Numbered from the stretch's first letter, positions 1 to 13,132 are shown. The stretch: DNA of 64,000 nt from Kingdonia uniflora (GCA_014058105.1 JACGCM010002456.1:62001-126000), one strand, 5' to 3'. Made by a program: numbers and translations. The notes: generated from the letters alone by a model not told the origin.

Positions 1-131
1 ATATCACACTTAAACTCTGAAATACTACAATTCGAAAATAACGACGAATTTAATTTCTGAAGATACCCGAATGAGAGATGACCCAGACGCCGATGCTATA
101 ACCACACATTAGCTTTTGCTTCTTCAATTCC

Positions 132-908
132 TCAGACTTTATTCACCTGATGAATTATATGCTCTCCACTATTAGTCAGATCCAAATAGTAGAGATTACC
201 TTTTCTAACACCACAACCAAGAACCTGCCGAGTCACTATGTCCTGAAAAATACATAACTGAGGCCAAAACGTCACGGTACATGTAAGTGCAACAGTGATC
301 CTACTGACAGGCAAGATATTGTACTCAAGAGCATGAACAATAAGGACAGAGTTTAATGTCAGGGATTCAGATATGTCAGTGGAACCATCTCCAATTACAA
401 GAGAGGAACCACCATTTGCTGTGTATATAGAGGTTTGGGTTGAAGATGTAATGGATGATAATATGCTACAGTCGTTTACCGTGTGATCTGATGCACCAGT
501 ATCAATTAACCAAGTACTATTCAAAGAATTTATAACTAAAACACTACCTTTAGTTTTCATACCTGACTGGGCAACATTCACTGAAGGAGGACTTTTAGCA
601 GCATCCTTCTTCACAGCTATGTTCTTCTTTGGTTGCTTTGTAAAATCCCATCATTCCGGATACCCAATTACTTCATAACACTTTTCTTTTGTGTGCCCCT
701 TCTCTCCACAGTGGGTACACTCAAGATCAAGACGGAGAGATCGAGTCTCTCTATGAAGATTCCAGGAACCTTGAGGCTGTCCATTTTTATAGTTGAGTGC
801 CATAACTGAAGACTCAGTTAAATGTGTTTGAGTTCCCATCACCTGTTTGTGAACTAACACCCTTCGTACTGTCTGATAAGACATTATTGTATCATCATTG
901 GAACCCAT
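132..908 (-). pseudogene. Copia gag-pol fragment: zinc knuckle, aspartic protease, pre-integrase
   Basis: The part at 651-908 ends in a retroviral zinc knuckle (CTHCGEKGHTKEKC) followed by YEVIGYPE, the usual Copia gag C-terminus. An in-frame TGA at 648-650 follows, where these elements normally have Trp. The same frame then continues from 647 to 132 with WDFTKQPKKN, a linker, and the aspartic protease motif WLIDTGASDH. A GAG-pre-integrase-like segment follows (GVRKGNLYYLDL). The reading frame stops at about 132. In life this polyprotein would package element RNA (gag) and mature the particle (protease). The stop codon makes this copy non-functional. Family assignment is firm; the lineage within Copia is not. 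Confidence 0.85.
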
Positions 909-924
909 TGGTCGAACTGCTACA

Positions 925-1105
925 TTGATTTTCAGGTATCTGCTACAGTACTTTGACTGCTACAGTACTTCGAACACTGCTTCTACAGTGATTTTCTGAT
1001 ACCTGCTATAGTATTTCGACTGCTATAGCTACAGTAACTTCGGACTGCTACAATACCTCGAACTGTTACAGCTACAGTAACTTTGAGCTTCGCAACATAA
1101 TTAAG
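925..1105. repeat. Degenerate CTGCTACAGT repeats in the Copia leader
   Basis: Between the primer site and gag, the plus strand carries about seven imperfect copies of a motif like GACTGCTACAGTACTT. They are spaced 15 to 30 bp apart. The segment has no open frame. A similar array occupies the leader of the gypsy element at 46561-49987. Confidence 0.7.
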
Positions 1106-1189
1106 CTTTGTGACAACAATTCGCAGCGGAATTCAATTCAATTCAATTCGAAAGAACCAAGTTCCATTATTAAACCCGCTCTGATGCCA

Positions 1190-1343
1190 TGTAGAAACTA
1201 ATACAAATAATAAGAGATTACAATGGAAGAAGACCTTCTCCTTTTATAGTTACAATTACTTAGGCGCTAAGTAGGAATATTTTATATTTAGAGAATTATA
1301 TATTTAGTATATATCTTATATTAGGTATATTCTATATTCAACA
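1190..1343 (-). repeat. Short Copia LTR (5' LTR of the element at the left edge)
   Basis: On the minus strand the sequence starts TGTTGAATATAG and ends TTTCTACA, with TG...CA termini, and directly abuts the primer binding site. It is 154 bp long. A TATA-like CTATAAAAGG lies inside on the minus strand, as expected for the LTR promoter. Confidence 0.85.
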
Positions 1344-2509
1344 GGTTTTGCGCATGTTTGATAGAGAGAGCATAATAAAGAAAGTGTGAGGTTTGAGTAT
1401 GAGTGGTTGAGAGCACTGAATAAGGTGGAGGGAGAGTAATGTAACTTGTAAGTTGTAACTCCCTTACATCCGACTCCTCCTCTATTTTGAAATGAAAAAC
1501 CTTCATCATCACTAGCCACCAACAGAAACCCAAATTGAATTTGCATTAGAGAAAAGTGAGTTCACTGCATCATACTATAGATGAATGGTTATATACTAAG
1601 AGAGAAAGTTATGAACTCTATTTAGATGGTGGAGGAAACTAAATCGATCCATAAGTAATTCCTTCTCATATTTGTTTTTATTTTGTAATGTGTTTTTTTT
1701 ATGTATTTGAAAGTTGTAACTAGAATGAGCAAAAATCGTTGAAATAGATGCATGCTCAACGCTAGTTGTAACTGTAAATGATTATTCAGAACTCCGGCTA
1801 TTTAAGTAATGTAGAAAATTGGGCTGCAAAATGCTCTTATGAACTCCGTTCAATCTATTCTTTAATATAATAAGTGACAATTTTTTTCTTCATAAATCAG
1901 GCACATCATTGAAAACTATTGCCATTGTCACGACCATCATGTGATATGCAACACGTCAACTGTAAACACGTCAACCATATCTTCTATGCCGTATTTGGGG
2001 TGATCAAGATATTTGTATTCCAAATACGAAATTTCCTCAGGCTATCGTTGATTTCCATGGTTTTAACATCCATGATTACTTACGCTTTAATTGACACAGC
2101 ATGTTGGAAAATTTTGGAGGAAACTGACAAATATATCATAAAATATATCTTGTTGTATATTTTTTCCCCTGTGAAGAGGCCGGCATCACGACAAAACTGT
2201 ATGAGAGAATCTATATTTAATCACCAAGATCCATTGTATATTTGTATAGAGAGTGGGTGAGTCTAAGTTTAGGTTTGTTATTAAGTTGTTTATGCCAAAG
2301 TTATTTGTGTTCATGTATGAGCATCATTTTTCTCTCATGGTTAGGCTATGTTTAGGTTTGCAATATCTAAGACAGAGTTGAATCCTTATAAACGTCTGCT
2401 TATGAATGGTTCTTATGCTGCAAATTTTCTCTTATTCATGCTGTGACATTTTGACTCACAAAAAGGCGAATGCTATATTCGTTTTATCAATAACTTAGAC
2501 ATATATTAG
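1344..2509. other. Intergenic, no gene seen
   Basis: AT-rich sequence with only short open frames (1316-1546 minus, 1919-2260 plus). They have no recognisable motif and overlap other frames of similar length. Confidence 0.6.
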
Positions 2510-2849
2510 TGTTATGCTCAAGGCTGACTCAGACTCAGACATCTAATCCTTTTAAGTTCCGTTCTTAAAGCAGAAATTGAAATAAAAGAGATCAATAAAC
2601 AAACGAGAGACAAGAACACATAATTGGCGAGCTTCGGTTGCCGGTGTAGCAACCTACATACCCGGGAGAAGAGAGGAAAAAGATCTTATTCAGTGTATCC
2701 CAATTTGAGAGCGAGACTCCACTATTACAAAGAGCATAATTGATATATGTACAGTAGCCTAAGTTAATAAGTTAATAACACAATAAAACAATATTTGTGC
2801 TCTATCAAACAACACCACATTAGAAACAAATCTCCTCTCTTCTCCAACA
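2510..2849 (-). repeat. Solo LTR, probably Copia
   Basis: On the minus strand the segment starts TGTTGGAGAAGAG and ends GAGCATAACA, so the ends are TGTT...AACA. It contains the CTACACCGGCAACCGAAGC-type stretch common in plant Copia LTRs. No primer site follows its 3' end, so it looks like a solo LTR. The flanks (ATTAG and GTTCT) do not match, so the target duplication is lost or the ends are slightly off. Confidence 0.6.
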
Positions 2850-4594
2850 GTTCTTTTTAGGATGAATAGATAGTAATGAGGGCACAGTTTATGCCTTTTT
2901 TAAATGGTGTTGAACCAAATTCTTATAGAATAACTTCCGAGTGTCCAACACTCACATTTTAAGCGGCGTACATCAATAGTTTGAAGACTAAACTAATTAT
3001 TGGAGCCGGAGGCGTTCATTTAGGTATCCAAATCCCCACATCTACATACCCTCAAAACTGGGGGATCTATGAATGGGCAGGAAAACAATTCATTCTAAAA
3101 TGTTGCATGATTTAGTATTTTCGATATCAAAAGGAAATATTAAATTTGAAAACCACTATATCGATCATGCTAAGATATGCTTGGGTTAAAACCATTAAAC
3201 ACCGCACTTCTAGAATTTTTGTGCAATGGCATTAAGGCCTTAATAAGAGACTCCGATTGATGTTCACCAGAATGACATTAGTGGTAACAAACGATCAAAC
3301 TTGTACGCCAAGTTTGAAAGAGTAAAACTTGTTGTTTGGAAGATTCCTCACACTATTGTGGGGGTGAGGCAAGTAAAACTCACATTACTTTCCCTTTGCT
3401 TCTCTCACTCCGACTCACAGTCAAACCTCACACTTTCTTCATGAATAGTATTGGGAAATTGGTAACTCAGGGTCAGGAAGGAAAAATGTTGTGTATACCT
3501 TTTACGGTAGAGAAGCCGTGAGTACAAACCCCCTTGGGGTATCTTATTAACTTTGCAGGTGCATTACGGCCTGGGATTTATGCATTGAGCTTTTTGCTTA
3601 ATCCTGAGTTACTGATCTCCCAATACTTTCCTTCCTGCAAAAAAAAAAAATGAAGTTGTTGACTGTAAATATTGAGTAATGTGTGTTATGTTTCACTTGC
3701 AAAATTGGGGATGCTCTATTATTGTTGGGAACTTACTGAAATATATTATTGCCTGAACCAACATATATATTATTTGACATGTACTATTATACTGCAATCG
3801 GACGGTCGACCGACCCTGGGACCGAATCTTTTATATTTCATTTCTTATCTGCTTAGGATTAGTAGGTACTAAGTAGTAATGGGGGATGTTGAGGTCTTGT
3901 TTAATGGCTCCTTCTTTAGTTGGTTAGACGGTGGTGGGAAGGAATTAATGGCACTAAGCGATAACCCCAGTATGAGAAATCAGAGGACCACTCTCTCATT
4001 CACATTAGCTTGGCAAGGACTTAGTGTGTGATACATTTTTAAGGAATGCCGGGGTCGTATCATTCAGATAATGTTAGATTGCTAGCCTTTTTTCGACTTC
4101 AAAAATTGTTGGATCATTCATCAACTTTCAACTTTCAACTTTCAACTTTCAACTTCAGAAAGATAGCATTTGAAAATGCCCAACAGATGTAGCGATTTCC
4201 ACTTCAAATAAATCAATAAAAACATTCGTAAAATGATGGAACATTTAACGTATTTCAGAATTGAAGTGATAAAATTCACTCGGAATATGCTGAATCATTT
4301 ACCGTTTTTCAACTTTTGAAGAAAAAAAATCTTTCATCCAAGAATTTTTTTTATTCAACATAATCATTCAATAGTATTAAAATTAAGGAAATAGATCAAA
4401 TAAAACACGTCTATACTCTCTAGTCAAAGGGAGTGTTCTATTCGCTAGAAAAGGCAAAAGAAATTGAATGTCACAATTAGGATTGTCTGTCTCTCTGTCC
4501 CACCCGTCTGTCATCTTCTTCTTTACCGTCATCATTTTGAAATTCCACTATTTATTCTCTGGGTTGTGATATAACCTATTCAACCCCTCTAGGT
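2850..4594. other. Intergenic, no gene seen
   Basis: AT-rich spacer upstream of the beta-galactosidase gene. Short open frames at 3336-3521 and 3672-3872 carry no recognisable motif. A heptanucleotide tandem repeat is listed separately. Confidence 0.6.
4122..4155. repeat. Tandem repeat (CAACTTT)5
   Basis: Nearly five perfect head-to-tail copies of a 7-bp unit. Confidence 0.9.
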
Positions 4595-4640
4595 TAACTA
4601 GCCAGGTAGTAACGAATGTTGGACACTATCTGGCTAGTTA
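4595..4640. repeat. Inverted repeat upstream of BGAL8-like gene
   Basis: Arms TAACTAGCCAGGTAGT (4595-4610) and ACTATCTGGCTAGTTA (4625-4640) pair with one mismatch around a 14-base loop. Loop sequence GTAACGAATGTTGGACAC recurs nearly unchanged at about 4677-4694, just outside the hairpin. Confidence 0.8.
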
Positions 4641-4859
4641 TTCTCCCACCGAGTTTCACCCTCCAAGTGCATAATTGTAACGGATGTTGGACACAATCAT
4701 ATCCACATGAGTTAATACAGACTCAAACCACTTATTATTTTATCACATAATTTCGAGAGCAACGTTATCCAAGATAACGACAGACCGCAACATCACCCCA
4801 AAAAAAAACAACAAGTCCGTCACCATTACCGTTATCTTTCCCGCCGCGCATATTTCGGG

Positions 4860-5026
4860 CCCCACTTTCTCTCTCCTCTCTCTAAAACAAACTCTATCTC
4901 CGCAAAATACAAATAACAGAGTGCCGTAAAATCTCTCTCTCTCATTGCTTAATCCCAAACGCAAAACCAAACCCTAATTTATTCTAAACAATGTGGTTTT
5001 AAAGAAACGACGAAGAACGACGAGTG
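4860..5026 (+). promoter_or_regulatory. Likely 5' UTR with pyrimidine patches, BGAL8-like gene
   Basis: The stretch before the start codon is rich in CT runs (for example 4868-4892 and 4929-4944), as in plant Y-patch core promoters and 5' UTRs. I see no convincing TATA box at the usual distance. Confidence 0.35.
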
Positions 5027-8000
5027 ATGGAGATGAAGAGATTGGAGTTGTTTTTGGTTCTCATTTCGTTGTTTTTGGGCGATTTTGTGGTGGTGGTGTT
5101 GGGGACGAGCGTGAGTTACGATCATAGAGCGATAGTGATCGATGGGAAACGAAGAGTGTTGCAGTCTGGTTCAATCCACTATCCTCGAAGTACTCCTGAG
5201 GTAATAATAATAATTAATGATTTTGCTTATTTAATTCATATTTCTTAGGTCCTGTTTGGTACAATGAGTAGTGGTGATTTGTGAAGCGGAGTGGTTTAGT
5301 TGATTAACCAAGCAGGTCTTTAGCTTCATGTATGAAGGAACGTAAATTTCTTTACTTCTTAGGCTCTGTTTGGTACTTACTTTACTGTGATTTGTAAAAC
5401 GAAGTGAAGTTTAATTAGATTTGAAGATTAAGCAAGCAGGTCTTTAGCAAATGATTCATGAAGATTTCTTCAGTTTTAGGCCCTGCTTGATACTTAACTC
5501 TCTTAAAATTTGCGAAACAAAGTGTGTTTTGAGGTGAAGTTTAGCTTCTTTTCTGAAGAAACATGAATTTCTCTTGCTCGATGTTTAGATTTTGTAAATT
5601 TTCTAGTTTTTAGGCCTTGCTTGGTACTTACGTCACTGATAATTTGCGAAAATAGTTACTCTTAGTTTCTTTTGCAATGGATTCATGAAACTTTATCTTG
5701 TTTCTAGATGTGGCCGGACTTGATTCAAAAATCAAAGGAAGGAGGTTTGGATGTCATTGAGACCTATGTGTTCTGGAATGCGCATGAACCGGTTCGAAAT
5801 CAGGTCGAGCTCTTTGGATATATATTTTAGGTGTTTTGCTTCATTTGAGTTTGTGTTAATTTTTTTTATCTGATTTGGAGTTGTTTCTGTTATTACTGTA
5901 TAGTATAATTTTGAAGGGAGGAATGATTTGGTGAAGTTTATAAAGACGGTTGCGGAAGCCGGTCTTTATCTTCATCTTAGAATTGGTCCTTATGTCTGCG
6001 CAGAATGGAATTACGGGTAATAATTAAATTTATTTTCTTTCCGTAATTGGGGACTTTGTTGAAATGCATTTGATGATGACATAATATAGTTAATGTTCAT
6101 GCAGAGGTTTCCCTCTTTGGTTGCATTTTATCCCCGGGATTAAGTTTCGAACAGATAATGGGCCCTTCAAGGTTTGCCACTTCGGCCATGTGTAATTTTT
6201 TGTGACAGTGAATATGAGCTTGTTATCAGTATGTTTGATTGGATTAATTGTGTTTCAGACGGAGATGCAGAAGTTTACAACAAAGATCGTTAATATGATG
6301 AAGGAAGAGAAACTCTATGCCTCTCAAGGCGGACCCATAATTCTTTCACAGGTTTTTATACTGTCCTTTCGTTCTGGTTAGAGTGCTAGACCATACACAT
6401 TCATTATTTTGGGCTTTGGACTGTATTACATTCCTGTACTATTGATTAGAATGAGTTGCGACCCTAATGGCTCTAGATGTAGGAAGTCTTTTCACAGTTG
6501 AGGAGAAAAAAGTTATATTGATGCACTTTGAGGCGAAACAAATTCTCAGCTTAATGACATTTTCGAGCTAAATGAACCGAGACCTTATATTGTTTTCGTT
6601 TTGAGTCTTGGTCAAGATTCCCAATGTGATACTATGTACTTTTAACCCAAATATGGTCCTCATGAGTGCAGCAAAAACTGAAAATCTTCATTTGAGGACC
6701 ATATTTGAGAGGTTAAGACTCCAGCCAGTGTGGATGCTCTTTAGACAAACTTTTTATAAAGTTTTTTTTCTTCTACATTGGAGATTCATGCTTCATTGCA
6801 CTCTCGATTATGTTTTCTCATTAATGGTGTTTATTTGTCTAATTTAAACTGTTCCATGTTTGCAGATAGAAAATGAATATGGAAATGTTGATTGGGCCTA
6901 TGGGACTGCCGCTAAGACCTATGTCAAGTGGGCAGCATCCATGGCCACAGCCTTAGATACAGGGGTCCCATGGGTAATGTGCCAGCAATCAGACGCTCCT
7001 GATCCAATTGTGAGTTTACTTTTGATTCATCTGAATTATATTGATATTTCATAACATCGAAATTGTTGCAGAACTTACATATAAATATTTAAGAATTGCA
7101 TGAATCTTTTACCAAATGCGACATTTTCTTAAACTGGTTGCCAATGAGATTCCGAATATTAAAGGGTTTTGCAAAATCTTACAGATCAACACTTGCAACG
7201 GATTCTACTGTGACAGTTTTACTCCAAACTCCAACAATAAACCTAAAATGTGGACCGAAAACTGGAGTGGATGGTAGGTGTTTGCCTTACAAACACTAGA
7301 GATTTTTTTTTTTGGTTTGTTTTATTAAAATGCAAATCTCTAAGTGAGAAACTAGTGTGGAATATATCAGATTCAATTTTGTATTGTCATTAGATAACCT
7401 CTTATGCTTGGATAATAGGTATCTTGCTTTTGGTGATCCGGTGCCATATAGGCCTGTGGAGGATCTTGCATTTTCTGTGGCACGGTTTTTTCAGAGAGGT
7501 GGAACTTTCCAAAACTACTATATGGTATTGCACTTTTTGAAATGTGTATGAGCATTTTGATTTAGTTGCTCTATTGTACTAGTTTCATCTTCGAATTATG
7601 GGCAGATTCGTGTGTCATAGTGTTACTTACATGTTGCTTTATCCTGTACAGTACCACGGTGGGACAAACTTTGGTCGGACCACTGGTGGACCCTTTGATG
7701 CTACAAGCTATGATTACGATGCTCCAATTGATGAGTATGGTAAGCCATCCTAGTAGTTTTTTTATAAAGTTGCTCTGAATGCTATTTTTTTGCGCGGTGT
7801 GTGTGTTTGTGGCGGTGGTGGTGGGTGGTGGGGGTCTTATAAATGAAGATGCATTCCTGAGAATAATTCTTGATTTTTCATTATGTTGCAGGATTCGTTA
7901 GGCAACCTAAGTGGGGTCATCTTAAAGATTTGCACAAGGCCATAAAGCTTTGTGAGGAAGCATTGGTAGCCACTGACCCAGCATACACTTCTCTTGGTCC

Positions 8001-11000
8001 TAATCTTGAGGTAATTGATGATTTAGTTGACTTCTCTGACAACATTGATGAGCATTTTTGCTTGATCCTTCAAAAAAATAAATCAAATGGTTATTGAAAA
8101 GCCCTATTTTTCTTATGTTTCCTTTTTCTCATAGGCACATGTCTATAAAGCAAAATCTGGAGTATGTTCTGCTTTTCTTGCAAATGTGGGCACTCAATCT
8201 GATGCAAATGTGAGCTTCAATGGAAATTCATATTACCTACCTGCATGGTCTGTTAGCATTTTACCTGACTGCAAAGATGTAGTATTCAATACCGCAAAGG
8301 TTTGTCTCAACCCCTTATGATGGATAATAATAGGCTGAGTCACGCACGAATGTATATTGTTGTGGATATCTCCAAAATGCCAAATATAAAATCTTGAATG
8401 CCCCATCATATCCTGTATTTGGTATTTAGTTAGAAATTTTGGAAGAATCTTCCAGTGCAGGAAATACTACATCCAATAGAGGGAGAAAATCTTCCAAGAA
8501 TAAAATCTTGAAAAGCCCATCATATCCATGCACATGCTAGCAATGCGCTCGATGCATGCACATACCCATCCACCCACCAGTATCTATGGGCCTTTGTAAG
8601 GCATTGTGTGAAATAATGGCGTGTGACACTCAAGTTTCATTGTACAACTGATAGGGAATAGACATTGTGCTTATTTGACCCATAGTTGTTATTTTTACTA
8701 TCTATTGAAAACATTTTAGCTCTGGCTAGAGAAGTACTACATGTCTCTAGTGATATGAAAACAGGTGTCTTGTCGGTGCTTATTGTTGAGTGTCATCCAT
8801 ATGCACATTATAAATCAAAGTTCGTATCTAAAGGAGGACACCTATGGAAAAGCACGAGATATCCATATTTTCTCACTCATTACCCTGTATGGCCTGTACT
8901 TAGGTACCAAAGCCAAAGCCAAAGCCAAGCGCCTAAATCTTCTTTTTGGTTCAGGTTAACTCCCAGGTGATGAAACCAAAATTCAGACGTCAAATAGAAG
9001 AAGTTGCAGACTCTTCTGGGGTATTCCAGTCAGACTGGAGTTGGATTAGCGAACCTGTGGGAATCTCGAAGACCAGTGCATTTGTGAAAACTGGATTGCT
9101 GGAGCAAATAAATACAACAGCTGATGCTAGCGATTACTTGTGGTATTCAATAAGGTATATCTGTTTTGCTCAAAGTACCATTGCTACATTTATCTCTGAT
9201 GTGTTTGTGGGCCAAAACCAATGATCGATGGTTTACGTCACTTTTGTTCCTTGGTCAATTATTGCCAGCACTGAAATCCAAGGTGATGGGACACTTCTTG
9301 AAGATGGAGCTGTTCTTCACGTGGAATCGCTTGGCCATTCCCTTCATGCTTTTGTCAATGGCAAACTTGCAGGTGAGTACAAATAATAATGCAGGAGGAC
9401 ATATACAATATATAAACGTTGCTGGATATCCACAATGCATAGGTCAAAATACAAAATTGCTAATCTCTATCCTTTATTTTCTGATCGGAGTTTCTTAGGG
9501 AGTGAAACTGGCAACAATGACAAACCTAAGGTGGCCCTGGAGAAATCCGTAACTCTATTACCAGGAAAGAACACTATAGATCTCTTGAGTTTAACAGTAG
9601 GATTGCAGGTTTGTTCTACCCCATAATTACTTATTTTAATTTTTGTTTTTACCGGAGGAAATTGATAGCATTAAGAGACTACATAGCAGAGAAAGAAAGT
9701 GAAACAACAATCTTATAATTCAAAGTTGATGAATCTCCTACAATACAATCTATGGGCTATAAAGTCGAATTCGAAACTTACTTAACATGACAAATAGAAA
9801 CTTATTAAATAAGACATTACTCTAGTAATAGTAACTAATACTATTTCTAACTCTAACAGAAATATTATCTAGTTTTTTGGTTACCTTTGTGGTATGCCAA
9901 TTCGTTGGTTCCCGTAATATATGACGGCAAATATACCAATATAATCGTTAATAATTTGCCGTGGATATTCTCCATTTATATCTTACTTATAGTGACGAAT
10001 CACAATATTTCCACCAAATCTCTTTCAAATTTAAATCAAATCCTCCCAATTTCTATCTTATCTTTCCTTGGATGCTCTCAATTTAACGATATTTCCTACA
10101 TTTTTCTATATTTTCCTCTCCATCATTTTCTTTAATAAACCTGAATTTCCCTTTCGAAATTTTCCAATTCCCATCAATTTCTCAGGTTCCTCCATGTTTT
10201 GAAACATAATAACACAAATTTGTAAAATGTTGCCGTCTATTGCAATATCAACAAAATGTAAAACAGTGGCATTTGGTATCTGCCAAATTGAGGGTTACTG
10301 TATATCGACTTATCATGGTAAATAAAGCAATGGATGGATTCTCTTTCTGTCTATTGCTAATGGTCATTATGTTCCCCTTTTTTTTTACTTTCAGAATTAC
10401 GGAGCCTTTTACGATACAAAAGGGGCAGGAATAACTGGCCCAGTCAAGCTAAAAGGCTTAAAAAATGGCACTGCCGTAGATTTATCCTCAAACCAGTGGA
10501 CATATCAGGTATTATACTCTATCCCTCCCGGTCATATAATGTAAACTAATTTGTAGACATGAAACTAAAATATTTTATCTTGGAGTTATATTTTTTGAGT
10601 TGGAAGCTGCTTGTGGAACTGATCCTAGGACCTCCTGGTTTTGCAAGCACTAGCCCTTGTTGGTATATTCAAGTTGTTCAGTTATAAGTCGATGGATTAT
10701 ATTATCAGTTGGGTGCATACAGAAACGTATTTGTTTCAGTTACTGGTTATATAAAGCTGTACTTGTTGCTATAATAATTGTAAAGATATAGATAGATTTG
10801 TTTAGCGATTGGATGGTCATAAGACACCCTACTTTCTTAACCCTCTTAGCTTTTGATTCAAAAATACAGATTGGACTAAAAGGTGAACAATTAGGTCTCT
10901 CCGACGGTAGTTCCTCGCAGTGGGGCTCATCCTCTACTTTGCCTAAGAACCAACCTTTAAAGTGGTACAAGGTAAGCATGCTTATCTTCAAGTCAAATTT

Positions 11001-12660
11001 CATGATATAGTAGTAAAGTAAGTTCTCTCATTGAGTTAGTGTGAAGGTTTTGCTTTTATAGGATGTCATGTTCTATTGGCTAATTAAATTATGTCAATTT
11101 CTATGTTATCCACGTTTATTAGTAAGTACAATACAGTTTAACCGATTATAAATGTTTATCAGATGATCAGATTCGATTAATTGGTGAAACTGAATTTTGG
11201 CCAACCGAGTCATAATCCAAACTAACTATTATGGTAAAATCCAAAATAGAAAATATATAGTGAAATCCAAATTCAACTAATTATGATGGAATCCTAAAAA
11301 GATTTTTATTCAAAATTAGATAGAATCTGAATGCAATCCAAAAATATCTGGTGAAATTTGAATCCTAATTCAGGCCGAAGATTTATTGAACCTGAATATC
11401 AATCCAATTTGTATCATAAGAGACTGAAGGGTAAGATGTGAACCTTTACCAAAGATATTGCTAAAAATACAATAGGGGCAAATACCACATTAGATTCTAA
11501 CATTCCTGCAAAATTTGCTGCTTCAGACAAACTTCGATGCCCCTGGTGGAAGTGACCCAATTGCAATAGACTTCACGGGAATGGGAAAGGGTGAGGCATG
11601 GGTGAACGGACAGAGCATTGGTCGATACTGGCCGTCTTACATCGCTTCTCAGAGTGATTGTACAGACTCTTGCAACTACAGAGGACCTTTTAGTTCAGGC
11701 AAATGCCGCAAGGGCTGTGGCAAACCATCACAAACTATGTAAGAACAGTTTTTTTGGTGTCTTATATAATTCAGTAGTGTTCACTTCCTAATTGACCTCT
11801 ATACATTCAAGATAGCCCTTTAATTAACATGTTCAATATCCATATACACAACACATATTGTAGGGATATATGTTTATGACTTGTCACATTGGAGTTCAGA
11901 TTTATTGTTATGTATCGCCTTTACATCGGAAATATCCGGTGATTTCTGAACCATGGTTATAAAACTGTTAATACGCAGGTACCATGTTCCACGTTCATGG
12001 GTGATACCAAGCGGAAATGTACTCGTGTTGTTTGAGGAGATAGGTGGGGATCCCACGCAAATATCTTTTGCTACGAGGCAAGCCGGAAACTTATGCTCCT
12101 ACGTTTCAGAAGCACATCCACCCCCTGTAGATATGTGGGGATCAATTGTTAAGACAGGAAAGAAGAAATCAGGCCCCCTACTTCAACTAGAATGTGGACA
12201 TCCTAATCAGATAATCTCTTCTATTAAGTTTGCAAGTTTTGGAACTCCTAAAGGAGCTTGTGGGACTTTCAGCCATGGTGGATGCAAAAGTTCTAATGCT
12301 CTTTCTATTATACAAGAGGTATGAGATATTATACTGCTGAGTTTTTTCTGTTTTTTCATTGTCATATATCGTAAATGTAGACTTGCAATATTTCACCTCT
12401 GTTTTCTAAACCGTAACCCTAGTTCTTGCATTGATTTCCACTATCTTTTACCTATTCACATTGCTAAAAAGTATATACCATGCATCCAAAAAGCAAGTTT
12501 AAACATACCACATTCATTTACTTGTAAACTAATCAATGATATCTGACAGGCTTGTGTTGGATTAAAGAGTTGCAGCGTTGGAGTATCTTCAGATACATTT
12601 GGAGATCCATGTGTGGGAATAGTAAAGAGCCTGGCAGTAGAGGCAATATGTACCTCATAG
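5027..12660 (+). CDS. BGAL8: Beta-galactosidase, GH35 with C-terminal SUEL lectin domain (BGAL8-like)
   Basis: Apoplastic enzyme that removes terminal beta-D-galactosyl residues from wall polysaccharides. Nineteen exons: 5027-5200, 5708-5803, 5904-6016, 6105-6171, 6259-6351, 6866-7009, 7185-7273, 7419-7524, 7652-7739, 7892-8010, 8135-8299, 8955-9154, 9269-9372, 9499-9608, 10395-10508, 10870-10971, 11527-11738, 11979-12318, 12550-12660. Together they give 848 codons plus TAG with no frame break, and all introns are GT-AG. ATG 5027 is chosen; the in-frame codon before it is GTG. Residues 1-26 form a signal peptide. The GH35 signature [13 protein letters not shown] ends near residue 186 (acid/base E185), and WTENWSGW carries nucleophile E254. 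Residues 766-846 are a Cys-rich SUEL lectin domain. Length matches Arabidopsis BGAL8 (about 850), my closest remembered match. The family is certain; the exact paralogue is less so. Confidence 0.95.
5245..5707. repeat. Four degenerate ~115-130 bp repeats filling intron 1 of BGAL8-like gene
   Basis: Each unit opens with a variant of TTAGGCCCTGTTTGGTACTT (about 5245, 5358, 5475, 5608). The units share further blocks such as GTGATTTGTGAAACGAAGTG and AAGCAGGTCTTTAGC. Confidence 0.75.
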
Positions 12661-13123
12661 ATCTTTACTTTACTCTTTACTAGTAAGAAATTTGCTCTGG
12701 AGACGGTTGCAACAGAAGCAAATGTCACTTGCAGGTGTACTTAAAATAAACATATTCACAAATTGTAATTTTAGCATGGGGAATTGTCATCCCCCAATAG
12801 AAGAAAAGAAAGGTAGAAAATTTTCTTTCCAATATGTTTTCTCTTTTTCGTGTTCGTTGTCCTGAAGGAACTTGTTTGACAACTAGAGGATTCAAACACC
12901 CTCCTTTGCATCTTCATGTGGATTCTCTGGTGATAAATTATGAACTCGGATCACTCTGGTTTGCAAAAGAAAAGAACAAAAAACAAGTGTCGGGAAATCT
13001 TCGCACTTAAAACCCATAAAATGAGATATTTGATTTGGCAATCTAAGACATTTGCATCATCTTTTGTGCTATTGTTCAATTGAAAACGACTTCTCTTCTC
13101 TTCTAGTTTCAGTAAAATCTCTC
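12661..13123. other. 3' flank of BGAL8-like gene and spacer to the F-box gene
   Basis: AT-rich, with AATAAA-like strings near 12743, which would suit polyadenylation of the beta-galactosidase transcript. No coding signal seen. Confidence 0.5.
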
Positions 13124-13132
13124 AAACCCTAA
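13124..13132 (+). promoter_or_regulatory. Telo-box in the F-box gene leader
   Basis: AAACCCTAA, followed by CCCTTACCCTAAT, lies 26-34 bases before the F-box start codon. Telo-boxes are frequent in plant 5' leaders of growth-related genes. It is far too short to be a telomere remnant. Confidence 0.6.

Larger units (their letters stand above)
1..1343 (-). mobile_element. Copia LTR retrotransposon, 5' part, runs off the left edge
   Basis: Read on the minus strand, the order is LTR (1190-1343), primer binding site, a repetitive leader (about 925-1105), gag with a zinc knuckle, then protease and pre-integrase region. The primer site at 1178-1189 reads TGGCATCAGAGC, one base from the common initiator-Met site TGGTATCAGAGC. 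Gag and protease share one frame, as in Ty1/copia. The copy is decayed, with an in-frame stop at 648-650. RT, integrase and the 3' LTR would lie left of the window. Confidence 0.88.

Noticed and set aside
1316..1546. Two overlapping minus-strand frames of 70-76 codons
   Set aside because: Both run into LTR sequence, overlap in different frames and have no known motif.
9166..9498. Frame of 110 codons inside the beta-galactosidase gene
   Set aside because: Wrong frame across exons 13-14. The true exon reading (EIQGDG...[10 protein letters not shown]) matches the enzyme.
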